Shown in pieces: positions 19,015 through 30,155 of a stretch of 64,000 nucleotides of DNA. The notes under the pieces are model-generated. The model was not told the DNA's origin. It searched no databases and saw only the letters and a list, made by a program, of their open reading frames with translations. Both the position numbers and the translations under genes were made by a program. Position 1 is the stretch's first letter. Each line of letters starts with the position of its first letter. Origin of the DNA: Natronococcus sp. A-GB7 (GTDB lineage: Archaea > Halobacteriota > Halobacteria > Halobacteriales > Natrialbaceae); contig NZ_JARUKV010000012.1 of the NCBI RefSeq assembly GCF_029688865.1, forward strand, positions 62,001 through 126,000, written 5' to 3'.

Positions 19015-19081
19015 GCCGCGCGCTACGATAGCGAGGACCAAAGGTGTACTCGCAACTCGAGTTGTACCGGTGCAATCCCGG

Positions 19082-19405
19082 TTACGTTTCGACGTCGAAC
19101 CCGTGTTCGCGAAGGAGTTCGGGCGCTCGGTCGCGGTGGTCGCCCTGGAGCTCGATCCGTCCCTCGTCGACGGTGCCGCCGGTTCCAACCGACGATTTGA
19201 GGTCGGAGGCGATCGACTTGATCTCGGCGTCCGGCAGGTCGAACCCCTCGACGATCGTTACCGGTTTTCCGTACCGTCGTTTCTCCATTCGGATCGACAG
19301 CAGCTGTTCGGCTGCCTCGAGGTCGCCGTGGCTGTCGAGTTCGTCCAGCAGGTCGTCGATCGAGTCGTCGTTTGACACGTAGTTCCAATCGGGCCCGGAG
19401 CGCAA
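19082..19405 (-). CDS. SUI1/eIF1-like translation factor
   Basis: A 107-residue protein whose C-terminal two thirds is the SUI1 fold: EKRRYGKPVTIVEGFD, then DLKSSVGTGGTVDEGRIELQ, then LLREHGFDVE. SUI1 proteins bind the small ribosomal subunit near the P site and enforce start-codon selection. The N-terminal part (NDDSIDDLLDELDSHG) lacks the zinc-binding cysteines seen in the standard haloarchaeal SUI1 of about 97 residues, so this looks like a second paralogue. A GTG start within the first ten codons is possible. It reads leftwards, upstream of the GNAT gene. Confidence 0.87.
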   Translation of the reverse strand: MRSGPDWNYVSNDDSIDDLLDELDSHGDLEAAEQLLSIRMEKRRYGKPVTIVEGFDLPDAEIKSIASDLKSSVGTGGTVDEGRIELQGDHRDRAPELLREHGFDVET

Positions 19406-19511
19406 AACCCTGTCCCCCGATCGGCCCGACCACCGGTCGTCGGGATCGACATCCTCGCTGTCCGACGCTCGAGGCCCGACGGTTCATACGGACGGAACAC
19501 GACTCTCCACC

Positions 19512-20021
19512 GTGCTCCGTCGCGCCCGCGAACTCGGACCGCCGATGTTGGTACCGCTCGCCTGGACGTTCGTCGTCGCAGCGCACCTCGGCGTCGTCGC
19601 CGTTCGGACGCTGTTCATCGCACACGTCGTCATGAGCACGCTGCTGGCCCTGTTCGCCGTGACCGGTCGGTCGGACATGCGTCACGGAACGCTGCTCGTC
19701 TGGTGGCGTCTCATCGTCGTCGGCCTGCTCGTGACGCTGTGTGGAACGGCGGGATTCCTGCTCGAGCCCGTCGCAGACCCCCTCCAGGCGATCGCGCTGT
19801 TCGGCTGGATGGCTCTCCCGGCCGTCGGCTTCATCGATACCGGTCGTCGCGTCCCGAACGGCGCGTGGATCTACCTCGGCGGCGCGGCGGCCTGCGGTCT
19901 GGGCGCGGTCGCGTACGCGATCGGCGTCACCGCGGCCACCGATCCGATCGCGGTCGCGGGGCTCGTCGCGGTCGGCCTCGGACAGACCGCCGGGATCCTC
20001 GACGCCGCGATACGCTACTGA
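19512..20021 (+). CDS. Small polytopic membrane protein, unknown
   Basis: A 169-residue protein with about five hydrophobic helices, starting at a GTG (MLRRARELGPPMLVPLAW). Helices include LVPLAWTFVVAAHLGVVAV, LLVWWRLIVVGLLVTLCG and IAVAGLVAVGLGQTAGI. The short loops are charged. No motif suggests a transporter or enzyme and I recognise no family. It ends five bases before the convergent uvrC stop. Codon use fits the backbone, so this is a resident gene rather than an import. Confidence 0.7.
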   Translation: MLRRARELGPPMLVPLAWTFVVAAHLGVVAVRTLFIAHVVMSTLLALFAVTGRSDMRHGTLLVWWRLIVVGLLVTLCGTAGFLLEPVADPLQAIALFGWMALPAVGFIDTGRRVPNGAWIYLGGAAACGLGAVAYAIGVTAATDPIAVAGLVAVGLGQTAGILDAAIRY

Positions 20022-20025
20022 CGAC

Positions 20026-21786
20026 CTACAGTCGTGATTTGATCGTCTCTGCCGTCTTCTCGCCGACTCCGGAGACGCTCTGGAGGTCCTCCGAACTCGC
20101 TTCGCGAACGTTCTCGACGCTGCCGAACCGACCGAGCAGTCGCTTGCGCGTCTCGGGGCCGATTCCGGGCACGTCGTCGAGCACCGTCGAGACGTCGTCG
20201 CGGATCGTCTGATGGTACTGGACCGCAAAGCGGTGAGCCTCGTCCCGAACCCGCTGGAGGAGGTGGAGGTGTGGCGCGTCGTCCGGCCACGACAGACTCC
20301 GGTCGGGCGTCACCACGCGCTCCTCGGCCTTCGCGAGCGCCACGGCGGGCACGTCCCAGCCGACGTCCTCGAGCGCCTCGCGGGCTGCCTCGAGCTGGCC
20401 CTCGCCGCCGTCGATCAACAGCAGGTCGGGGTCGGGTCGGTCGTCTCGGCCCTCGACGGCCCGGCGGGCGCGCCACTCGAGTAACGCCTTCATGTTCGCG
20501 TAGTCGTCGTTCTCGTCAGTGAGTTTCTTCCGGCGGTAGTCGGCCTTCTCGGCGTTGCCGTCGACGAAGGTGACGTCGCTTCCCACCGCGAACTTCCCCT
20601 GGGCGTGACTCACGTCGAACCCCTCGACCCGCCCGGCCGACTCGATCTCGAGGGCGTCGGCGAGCATGGCACACTCGTCGCGTCCGCCGACGTTTCGTCG
20701 GGCGTTCTTGAGCGCGAGGTCGACGAGCTTCGCTTCGCGGCCCGCACCCGGAACCCGAACCGAGACCCCCTCGGCCTCGAGCCAGGCTGCGACCTCGTTG
20801 TCGCCGTGGCGTTCGGGGAGCAGGAGGGCGTCGGGGAGGTCCCGTTCGGCGTAGTACTGGACGAGGAAGGCCGCGAGAACGGCGGGGACGCCTCCGGAGT
20901 CGGCAGCGATCCCGTCGCCGGGTTCGGCGCCGGGCGCCTCCATCGTGTGTCGGTCCCGGTCGACGAGTTTGCCGTTCTCGGCCCGCAGGCGGGCGACCGT
21001 CGCGTCCCCGCCCTCGATCGCCACGCCGAGGACGTCGACCGCGCGCTCGTCGTCGGCCGACTGGACGGCCTCGCCGCCCTCGCCGTGGAACGCCTCGACG
21101 GTTTCGAGGCGGTCCCGCAGGTTCGCCGCGCGCTCGAAGTTCTGGTCCTGGGCGGCGGCCTCCATCTCCCGGCGCAGCGGGTCCGCGAGGATTCCGGTTT
21201 CGCCCTCGAGGAACCGTTCGACGGCGGTGACGTCCTCGTCGTAGCTCTCGAGATCGATCTCGCGGGTGCAGGGGGCGGTACAGAGCCCCATCTCGTAGTC
21301 GAGACACGGTCGATCCCGCCCGGAGTACTTGTGGTCCGAACACCCCCTGACCCCGTAGGTCTCCCGCAGGGCCTTGACGACGGTCTCGACCTGGCGTTTG
21401 TTGGTGTAGGGGCCGAAGACGGTCGCCGACTCGTTGGGGTCGCGCGTGATCTCGATCCGCGGCGCCTCGTGGTCCGTAAGCTGGACCATCGGGTAGGATT
21501 TGTCGTCCTTGAGTCGGACGTTGTACCGGGGCTGGTGGCGCTTGATGAGGTTCGCCTCGAGCAGCAGGGCCTGGGTCTCGGTGTCGGTGACGGCGATCTC
21601 GATCCCGTCTGCGCGGTCGACCATCCGTCGAATGCGGGCGCTCCGCGGGTCGGCGTAGGAGCGAACCCGGCTTCGGAGATCGACCGCCTTCCCGACGTAC
21701 AGCGTCGTCCCGTCGGCCCGGAACTGGTAGACGCCCGGCTCCCGCGGCAACGACGTCGCGCGCTCGCGAACCCCCTCGGCGTTCAT
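20026..21786 (-). CDS. uvrC: Excinuclease ABC subunit C
   Basis: A 586-residue dual nuclease that makes the 3' and 5' incisions around a lesion marked by UvrB. The N-terminal GIY-YIG nuclease domain is visible as [25 protein letters not shown] Cys cluster follows ([22 protein letters not shown] region), then a UVR motif near residue 210, the RNase H-like second nuclease domain ([29 protein letters not shown]) and tandem helix-hairpin-helix DNA-binding motifs at the C-terminus ([17 protein letters not shown] and [12 protein letters not shown]). Length is normal for the family. It works with uvrB about 3 kb away. Confidence 0.97.
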   Translation of the reverse strand: MNAEGVRERATSLPREPGVYQFRADGTTLYVGKAVDLRSRVRSYADPRSARIRRMVDRADGIEIAVTDTETQALLLEANLIKRHQPRYNVRLKDDKSYPMVQLTDHEAPRIEITRDPNESATVFGPYTNKRQVETVVKALRETYGVRGCSDHKYSGRDRPCLDYEMGLCTAPCTREIDLESYDEDVTAVERFLEGETGILADPLRREMEAAAQDQNFERAANLRDRLETVEAFHGEGGEAVQSADDERAVDVLGVAIEGGDATVARLRAENGKLVDRDRHTMEAPGAEPGDGIAADSGGVPAVLAAFLVQYYAERDLPDALLLPERHGDNEVAAWLEAEGVSVRVPGAGREAKLVDLALKNARRNVGGRDECAMLADALEIESAGRVEGFDVSHAQGKFAVGSDVTFVDGNAEKADYRRKKLTDENDDYANMKALLEWRARRAVEGRDDRPDPDLLLIDGGEGQLEAAREALEDVGWDVPAVALAKAEERVVTPDRSLSWPDDAPHLHLLQRVRDEAHRFAVQYHQTIRDDVSTVLDDVPGIGPETRKRLLGRFGSVENVREASSEDLQSVSGVGEKTAETIKSRL

Positions 21787-21936
21787 CGGCGGGCCTAGGT
21801 CGGCGAGGGGTTTCAGCCTGACTCCTCGCGGTCGACGGACGGCGGGCTCGTCGCTCGGTCCGACTCGGAGTCGGCTCGAGCCGACCGCCGAAACGGACGC
21901 GGTACTTTCTCGGTGGTGGACCGTCCACGTCAGGGT

Positions 21937-22194
21937 ATGAGCGAGGAGATCCGCTGCTGGCTGGTCGAGCGCGAGTACGACGACAAGGGGCTGGTAACGC
22001 TGACGTACGCGACGCCCGACGGCGAGTCGATCTACCGCCGGGAGCTGGCTGCGTCGGCCGCGTCAGGGGTGACGGCCGCGAAGGGACTCACGCCCGACCA
22101 GCTCGAGGCCGTCGCGGACGAGGAGACCCGCGACCGGTACGCGACGGAGGCCGATCGAACCGCGTCGAACTACGATCCCGACGAGCCGATCTGA
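21937..22194 (+). CDS. Small conserved haloarchaeal protein, unknown
   Basis: The ATG at 21937 ([19 protein letters not shown]) gives 85 residues; the upstream start at 21913 adds eight unlikely residues. The N-terminal half looks like a beta hairpin ([20 protein letters not shown]) and the second half is helical and acidic, ending DPDEPI. There is no signal, helix or metal motif. It lies between the uvrC start (divergent) and an ABC exporter operon. The composition is typical of haloarchaeal cytoplasmic proteins. No function can be given. Confidence 0.75.
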   Translation: MSEEIRCWLVEREYDDKGLVTLTYATPDGESIYRRELAASAASGVTAAKGLTPDQLEAVADEETRDRYATEADRTASNYDPDEPI

Positions 22195-22281
22195 TTCGGC
22201 ATTTTTCACGGATCCGGAAGGGAATATTACGCCGAGTGGCAATCCTTATCGGGAAACGGTGTCTTCACTCGGCCACCAACC

Positions 22282-23202
22282 ATGCCCGCTATCACGGTCG
22301 ACGGGCTGACCAAAACGTACGGTCAGACCCTCGCACTCGACGATCTCTCCTTCGAGGTCGAGGAGGGTGAGGTGTTCGGCTTCCTCGGCCCGAACGGGGC
22401 CGGCAAGTCGACGACGATCAACGTCCTCCTGGATTTCGTCCGCCCGACGGCGGGACGAGTCGAGGTGCTCGGGCTCGACGCACAGACCCACAGCCGCGAG
22501 ATCCGCTCGCGGACCGGGGTCCTCCCCGAGGGGTACCGAACCTACGAGCGACTCACCGCCCGGCAACACCTCGAGTTCGCGATGGACTCGAAGGGCGTCG
22601 ACGACGACCCCGAACGGTTGCTCGAGCGGGTCGATCTCGCCGACGCGATCGACAAGAAGGCCGGCGGCTACTCGAAGGGGATGGCCCAGCGGCTCATGCT
22701 CGCGATGGCGCTCGTCGGCGATCCCGAGCTCCTCATCCTGGACGAACCCTCGACCGGGCTCGATCCAAACGGTGCTCGAGAGATGCGCGAGATCGTCCGC
22801 CAGGAGAGCGAACGGGGCGCGACGGTCTTCTTCTCGAGTCATATCATGGAGCAGGTCGAGGCCGTCTGTGACCGCGTCGGCATCCTCCGCGAGGGCGAGA
22901 TGGTCGCCGTCGACTCCGTCGCGGGCCTGCGGGAGTCGGTCAGCGACGGGACGGTGTTGCGTGTCACGGTCGACCGGCTCGACGACGATGCCGTCGAGGC
23001 GGTCCGCTCGCTGCCCGACGTCTCCGAAGCGACCGTCGAGAGCGAGGCGCCGCCGACGCTCGCGGTCCGGGTCGACGGCTCGAAGACGGACGTGCTCTCC
23101 GAGCTCGAGAATCAGGGCCTCGAGGTCCGTGACTTCTCGACCTCCGAGGCGTCGCTCGAGGAGGTCTTCCAGTCCTATACGACGGAGGTGGGTGCCCGAT
23201 GA
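22282..23202 (+). CDS. ABC-2 type transporter ATP-binding protein
   Basis: A 306-residue ATPase that powers the permease encoded next. Walker A is GPNGAGKSTT (36-45), the signature is YSKGMAQRL, and Walker B is ELLILDEPSTGLDPNG, followed by the switch histidine in FFSSHIMEQVE. The C-terminal 80 residues form the extra domain common to exporters of the NatA/CcmA type. The stop overlaps the permease start by four bases (ATGA), a sign of translational coupling. The substrate is unknown; drug, sodium or lipid export are typical of relatives. Confidence 0.94.
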   Translation: MPAITVDGLTKTYGQTLALDDLSFEVEEGEVFGFLGPNGAGKSTTINVLLDFVRPTAGRVEVLGLDAQTHSREIRSRTGVLPEGYRTYERLTARQHLEFAMDSKGVDDDPERLLERVDLADAIDKKAGGYSKGMAQRLMLAMALVGDPELLILDEPSTGLDPNGAREMREIVRQESERGATVFFSSHIMEQVEAVCDRVGILREGEMVAVDSVAGLRESVSDGTVLRVTVDRLDDDAVEAVRSLPDVSEATVESEAPPTLAVRVDGSKTDVLSELENQGLEVRDFSTSEASLEEVFQSYTTEVGAR

Positions 23203-24176
23203 GTACCGAGTCCGAGACGGAAACCGGAACGGCCGACCGCGGAACGACGGCGCCCTCGAGTTCGATCACCCTCGAGAGCGTCCGTGCCGTCGCGAAGAAG
23301 GACTTCCAGGACTCGGTCCGCTCGTGGCTGTTCTGGGGACTGAGTCTCTTCTTCTTCACGCTGCTGGTCGCGACGACGGGCGTCGTCTCCTACTTCGGCG
23401 AGGATCTCGCCGCACAGGGAGCGACGACGGACGTACTCGTCGGCTTCGTCAGCGAGATCACGCGGCTGATCATCCCGCTGATCGCGCTCGTGTTGGGATG
23501 GAAGGCTATCGCCGGCGAGCGCGAGTCCGGTAGCATCAAGATCTTGCTCTCCCTGCCACACTCCCGGAAGGACGTCCTGCTGGGCAAGCTACTGGGGCGC
23601 TCGGCCGTGCTATCGCTGTCGCTGACCCTCGGGTTCGTCCTCGCGGCCGTCGTCGTCGCCGTTCTGCTCGGCGGGTTCGACGTCGGTGACTACATCGGCC
23701 TGCTCGCGGTTTCGATCGTCTACGGGATCGCGTACACGAGTATCGCTGTCTCCCTGTCCTCGCTGACCCGGTCGACGACGGTCGCCGGTGCGGCGATGTT
23801 CGGCGTCTTCATCCTCTTTTACGTGGTCTGGAACGCGCTGACGTCGGTCGCGTCGCTGCTGGCCGATCGGGGGATTCCGTTCTTCGACACGATTAGCTAC
23901 ACGACCGAGGTTCAGGGCCAGGAGGTCGAACTCGAGCGGCTCCCCGACTGGGTGTACTTCGTCGTGAACCTCGATCCCGGGGAGGCCTACGGCCGAACGC
24001 TGACACTGGTCACGGACACCGACATGATCGAGCTCCAGGCTCAGCTCAACGAGGAGATGTTCGGCGGCGAACTCCCCTTCTTCCTGCAGGACTGGTTCGC
24101 GCTCCTGATCCTGGTGTTCTGGATCGTCGTTCCGATCGCCGTCGCACTCTACCGGTTCGACCGAGTCGACCTCTGA
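23199..24176 (+). CDS. ABC-2 type transporter permease
   Basis: A 325-residue membrane partner of the ATPase, overlapping it by four bases. A Ser/Thr-rich N-terminus precedes the coupling helix AVAKKDFQDSVRSWLFWGLS. About six transmembrane helices follow, with a large extracytoplasmic loop (FDTISYTTEVQGQEVELERL). The GERESGSIKILLSLPHSRKDV stretch is typical of NosY-like ABC-2 permeases. The truncated permease at 43232-43672 shares this C-terminal layout (FWIV-P-A---YRF), which shows how much that gene has lost. Confidence 0.92.
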   Translation: MSTESETETGTADRGTTAPSSSITLESVRAVAKKDFQDSVRSWLFWGLSLFFFTLLVATTGVVSYFGEDLAAQGATTDVLVGFVSEITRLIIPLIALVLGWKAIAGERESGSIKILLSLPHSRKDVLLGKLLGRSAVLSLSLTLGFVLAAVVVAVLLGGFDVGDYIGLLAVSIVYGIAYTSIAVSLSSLTRSTTVAGAAMFGVFILFYVVWNALTSVASLLADRGIPFFDTISYTTEVQGQEVELERLPDWVYFVVNLDPGEAYGRTLTLVTDTDMIELQAQLNEEMFGGELPFFLQDWFALLILVFWIVVPIAVALYRFDRVDL

Positions 24177-24271
24177 GCGAGCACGATCTCGTCTCCGAAG
24201 CATTCGTTTTCGAGACTTTCTCGCCGTCGTGACGGGATACTTAGGGTTCCGTCCCCAGTACTCGTGATCGA

Positions 24272-25270
24272 ATGACCGACTGTATCTTCTACGGCGGCAA
24301 GGGCGGCGTCGGCAAGACGACCTGCGCGGCCGCGACGGCGACTCGGTTGGCTGACGGTGGACGGAAGACGCTCGTCGTCTCGACGGATCCCGCACACTCG
24401 CTGTCGGACTCCCTCGAGGCCGACCTCGGCCCCGAGCCCCGCAAACTCGAGCGAGGACCCGAACCCGCCCTCGAGACCGACTCCGACGGCGAGGCCGAAC
24501 TCGAGGAGAGCGCCGACCTCTGGGCCGCCGAGATCGACCCCGAGACGCGCCAGGAGCGCTACGAGGAGCTCGCGCGGGCGCTCGCCGCCGACCTGCGCAG
24601 CGCGGGCATTCGGCTCGACGACGACGAGGTCGAGCGGATCTTCGCCGCGGGGACGCCGGCGGGGGGCGACGAGATCGCCGCGCTCGACCTTCTAGTGGAG
24701 TACGTCGACTCGGGCGACTGGGACGTCGTCGTCTTCGACACCGCGCCGACGGGCCACACGCTGCGGCTGTTCGACACGCCTGCGGTGGCGGGCCCGTTTC
24801 TCGAGACGCTCGGCTCGCTGCGCGGGCAGGCCAGACGGATCGGGACCGCGGCCCGCTCGGCGGTGCTGGGCCCGATGTCGATGTTCGGGGGCGGCGACGA
24901 CGGGGCCGACCTCGAGGCGTTCCGGGAGCGCCTCGAGCGTGCTCAGGAGCTGCTGCTCGACACCGAACGGACGGAGTTCCGGGTCGTCCTCACGCCCGAG
25001 GGGATGGCCATCGCCGAATCCGAGCGCCTCGTCGAGAAACTTCGGGAGGCGGGGGTTCGGGTCGATCGTCTCGTCGTGAACCGCGTCTTCGAGGATCCCG
25101 AGGACGACTGTTCGCGCTGTCGGTCGCGCTACGAGCGACACACCGAGCGCGTGGCCGAGATCCGCGAGACGTTCCCCGAGCTCGAGGTCGTGACGCTCCC
25201 GGAGCGGGAGGGCGAGGTGCAGGGGCTCGAGGCGGTGCGGTCGATCGCCGACCGGCTACCCGAGGAGTAG
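24272..25270 (+). CDS. ArsA/Get3 family ATPase
   Basis: A 332-residue deviant-Walker-A ATPase, GGKGGVGKTT at residues 8-17. Switch I is STDPAHSLSDSL, switch II lies around VVFDTAPTGHTLRLFDTP. The late CSRC pair resembles the zinc-coordinating CxxC of Get3 and could mediate dimerisation. Get3 homologues deliver tail-anchored membrane proteins; ArsA drives arsenite export. No arsB or arsenic regulator is adjacent, so a Get3-like or general chaperone role is more likely, but this is inference. It is transcribed alone, about 100 bases after the ABC permease gene. Confidence 0.9.
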   Translation: MTDCIFYGGKGGVGKTTCAAATATRLADGGRKTLVVSTDPAHSLSDSLEADLGPEPRKLERGPEPALETDSDGEAELEESADLWAAEIDPETRQERYEELARALAADLRSAGIRLDDDEVERIFAAGTPAGGDEIAALDLLVEYVDSGDWDVVVFDTAPTGHTLRLFDTPAVAGPFLETLGSLRGQARRIGTAARSAVLGPMSMFGGGDDGADLEAFRERLERAQELLLDTERTEFRVVLTPEGMAIAESERLVEKLREAGVRVDRLVVNRVFEDPEDDCSRCRSRYERHTERVAEIRETFPELEVVTLPEREGEVQGLEAVRSIADRLPEE

Positions 25271-25553
25271 GCGAAGAACCCTGTCACCGTCTTCTCCCCC
25301 TGACCTCGAGTCGCAGTATGCGTCTGGCCGACGGGAACAGATGATCCCGCTCGCACGAACACACGGGTTTCCACGTCCTCCCCAGTCGATTCGCTTCGGT
25401 CGCTACGCTCCGCGCTCATCAACTAGCAGAGCGTGCTCTGTCGAGTCGTTCGCTCGTGTCACTCACGAAGACCTCGCGCGGCTTCGTCCCGCCATTCACT
25501 GCCGTTCATCGCGAGACGGCACGCGCCACCGCCGATGTGTCCTCCAGTTTCGA

Positions 25554-27719
<2,166 letters not shown>

Positions 27720-27770
27720 TTAACGTTACTGACGTCGTTCGCAGAGCGCACTCGAGGGAGGCGAGTCCGG

Positions 27771-28154
27771 CTACTTCCAGGGGTTGTCGACGAGGTCGCG
27801 TCGAGCCCTCGAGCCGACGGCAACCCGACAGTCAGCCCGCGGAAGAGCGATACACAACAGGACGTACCCCGCCTCACGGTGGCGTGGTTTCAACGCTCGC
27901 GGTTCGCGGCGGTACTCGAATGCGTCCGCGACACCTGCCGATCCGTCGGTCGCGTCGCCATCTCCATCGTCTCCCGCTTCGTCGACCTCGAGCAGGCGTC
28001 CCGCGCAGGTTCCACAGGCCCCGGTTCGACAGCCGAAGGGAACCGTCCGCTCGGTCCGCTCGCTCGCCTCGAGGACCGTCTCGTTGGCCCGGACCGCGAC
28101 GGTCCGGCTGGAGCCGTCGGGTTGTTCGACGGTGACCGCGTACGTTTCGGTCAC
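27771..28154 (-). CDS. Plant-type [2Fe-2S] ferredoxin, copy downstream of methanethiol oxidase
   Basis: The start is a GTG at 28154 that overlaps the stop of the SBP56 gene by four bases (GTGA), so translation is coupled. In the 127-residue product the cluster ligands are Cys42, Cys47, Cys50 (CRTGACGTC) and Cys101 (VLLC), the CX4CX2C...C pattern of plant-type ferredoxins. An acidic insert (about 57-75) separates them, as in halophilic ferredoxins. It ends LVDNPWK, similar to the DSPWG end of the paralogue at 29604. The electron partner is probably the neighbouring oxidase pathway, but that is inference. Confidence 0.9.
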   Translation of the reverse strand: MTETYAVTVEQPDGSSRTVAVRANETVLEASERTERTVPFGCRTGACGTCAGRLLEVDEAGDDGDGDATDGSAGVADAFEYRREPRALKPRHREAGYVLLCIALPRADCRVAVGSRARRDLVDNPWK

Positions 28155-29554
28155 TGCCAGACGTCGCTGGTGCAGTCGCCGTCGGGCCAGCGGATCTCGT
28201 GGGCGCGGGCCGGCCCCTTCGGACAGTCGCCCCAGTCGACGAGGAAGTCCTCGTCGAGCTCGAGGGTGCCGTTCCGGGGGTCGACGTCGGCCTTCAGCAT
28301 CACCGACCCCTTTTCGGCCTCCTCGGGGTAGAACTGGTCGTCCCACGTCGAGAACAGCGAGGTCGTCCAGTACAGGCGCTCGCCGTCGAGGCTGAGCTGG
28401 ATCATCTGCGTGCCGGCCGCCAGTTCGCGACCCTGTACTTCCTGGACGTCGCCGAAGGTGCCCCCGACCGAGAGCGAGTCGGCCCGTCGCGGGTTCGCGG
28501 GGTCGGAGATGTCGTACATCCACAGCTCGCCGTGGAGCCAGTTCGAGCCGAACAGGTAGCGGTCGTCCATCGAGATCAGGATGTCCGTCGTCAGCGGCGG
28601 GACGGGCATCTCCCAGTCCTCGTGCTCGCGGGCCTCGAAGTCGATCGCCTTCTCGGCGCGGTACTCGCCGGCCTCGGTGTCGTACCAGAAGTGGAAGATG
28701 TTCGACGACAGCGCCGCCCCGACGAAGCCGTGGGTCGACTCGGGCGTATGGAGAAAGCGGACCTCCAAGGGAATCTGGCCTTCCTCGCCGAGATCGATCG
28801 TCTGCTCGACGGTCCCGTTCTCCCAGTCCCAGAAGTGCAGCCGTCGGCCGTACTTCCCGTCCTCGACGTCCTCGAGGTCGAACCCCGGGTAGTACGTCTC
28901 CGGCGCGGCCCACTCCGTCGAGACCATCACGTTCTGGCGGGGCTGGTACCAGTAGTCGTAGTTCATCTCGATCTCGCCCGGCGGCTCCCAGCGGCCTTCG
29001 ATCTCGAAGTCGTCGTTCAGTTCGAGAAAGCCCCCCGGGAGCTCGCCGTCGGCGTCGCCGAGCATGCTGATGATGATCTTCCCGTCGGGGACACAGTGAA
29101 CGGTGTGGGGCGCCGAGAGGTCGTACTCGAAGACCTCCTCGGGCTCGATTACCTCGACCAGCTCGGGGTTGCGCCGGTCCTTCGTGTCGACGACGTGAAT
29201 GCGCGAGGAGCGCTGGCCCGGAACGATCAGGTGTCGGCGCTCGAGGCCCTCGACGTGACACGACGACGAGCAGGCGTTCCACCCGAAGTGGTGGAGCTCG
29301 TCGCCCTTTTCGGGCATCTCGAGGCGGTCGACGATCTCGCAGTAGGTCTCGGAGTCGGGATCGAGGTCGACGACGGCGACGAAGTCGGGTTCGTCGATAT
29401 CGGTCCCGGTGTAGAGGCTCATCACGTAGGCGAGCTCCTCGCGCTCACCCTCCTCGAGGGCCGCCTGGGGGGTCGCGTACCCCGGTCCCTCGTGGCCGTG
29501 ATGCTCGTGGTCGTGACTCGGTTCGGCGTCGGTAGGGGTGTCAGCATCACTCAT
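28151..29554 (-). CDS. Methanethiol oxidase / selenium-binding protein SBP56
   Basis: The ATG at 29554 (MSDADTPTDAEPSHDHEHHG) gives 467 residues; a long upstream frame is not coding. The protein matches the SBP56 family, a beta-propeller that in characterised relatives oxidises methanethiol to formaldehyde, hydrogen sulfide and hydrogen peroxide with copper. The conserved NACSSSCH motif (near residue 102), the HFWDWENG and the EVRFLHTPESTHGFVG segments are present. The N-terminus is His-rich (HDHEHHGHEG), which may bind metal. It sits between two ferredoxin genes on the same strand. Confidence 0.93.
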   Translation of the reverse strand: MSDADTPTDAEPSHDHEHHGHEGPGYATPQAALEEGEREELAYVMSLYTGTDIDEPDFVAVVDLDPDSETYCEIVDRLEMPEKGDELHHFGWNACSSSCHVEGLERRHLIVPGQRSSRIHVVDTKDRRNPELVEVIEPEEVFEYDLSAPHTVHCVPDGKIIISMLGDADGELPGGFLELNDDFEIEGRWEPPGEIEMNYDYWYQPRQNVMVSTEWAAPETYYPGFDLEDVEDGKYGRRLHFWDWENGTVEQTIDLGEEGQIPLEVRFLHTPESTHGFVGAALSSNIFHFWYDTEAGEYRAEKAIDFEAREHEDWEMPVPPLTTDILISMDDRYLFGSNWLHGELWMYDISDPANPRRADSLSVGGTFGDVQEVQGRELAAGTQMIQLSLDGERLYWTTSLFSTWDDQFYPEEAEKGSVMLKADVDPRNGTLELDEDFLVDWGDCPKGPARAHEIRWPDGDCTSDVWQ

Positions 29555-29603
29555 GGCCGGACGTACCACGAACGTGGGCATAAAGCTGCCCACGACCGGG
29601 GGA

Positions 29604-29969
29604 CTATCCCCAGGGACTGTCGCCGAGCTGGCTGCGAACCATCGGACCGACCTCGATGCAACAGTCGGCCCGAGGGTGGGCGATACACAGCAGCGCGTAG
29701 CCGTCGGCTCGATCGGACTCCTCGAGCGCCCGTGGCGGGCGCCGGTAGTCGACGGCGCTCGCGGCGTCGGGCGACTCGTCGCTCTCGTCCCGACTTCCAT
29801 CGACGGAGCGCACCCGCCCCACGCAGGCCGTGCAGGTTCCCTTCCGACAGTCGTACGGAAGCCGGATCCCCTCGCGCAGGGCCGCCTCGAGGACCGTCTC
29901 CTGTGGATCGACTGCTACTGTTTCGCTCCGGCCGTCTGGCCACTCGAGCGTGACGTCGTGGCCGCTCAT
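29604..29969 (-). CDS. Plant-type [2Fe-2S] ferredoxin, copy upstream of methanethiol oxidase
   Basis: The ATG at 29969 (MSGHDVTLEWPDGRSE) gives 121 residues. Ligands are Cys41, Cys46, Cys49 (CRKGTCTAC) and Cys95 (ALLC). It is a paralogue of the gene at 27771: both share the LLCIA-PRADC block and the -PW- C-terminus, yet differ elsewhere. It is first in the leftward ferredoxin-SBP56-ferredoxin set, 49 bases before the SBP56 start. The promoter would lie in the short gap shared with the divergent rio1 gene. Confidence 0.9.
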   Translation of the reverse strand: MSGHDVTLEWPDGRSETVAVDPQETVLEAALREGIRLPYDCRKGTCTACVGRVRSVDGSRDESDESPDAASAVDYRRPPRALEESDRADGYALLCIAHPRADCCIEVGPMVRSQLGDSPWG

Positions 29970-30155
29970 CGCTTGCCTCTCGTCGGTCGACGTTCGCCTG
30001 GGCGGTCCATGGAGGACGGTATGCCCCGCGAGCGGAAAAACGTAGAGCCGTCCCGACCGGCCGTTCGACGCGGTCGGTTCGAGGTTGGAATCGGGTTCGG
30101 CGGCGGTCCGCCGATACCCAGTCTTTACCCGCACCGACTCCGTAGACGCCGACAG

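Noticed and set aside
25271-25553. A small gene between the ArsA-type gene and ligA
   Set aside because: Frames in this gap overlap the ligA end or are Ser/Arg-rich. Short GCTACGCTCCGCGC-like repeats are present but no ribosome site or motif.
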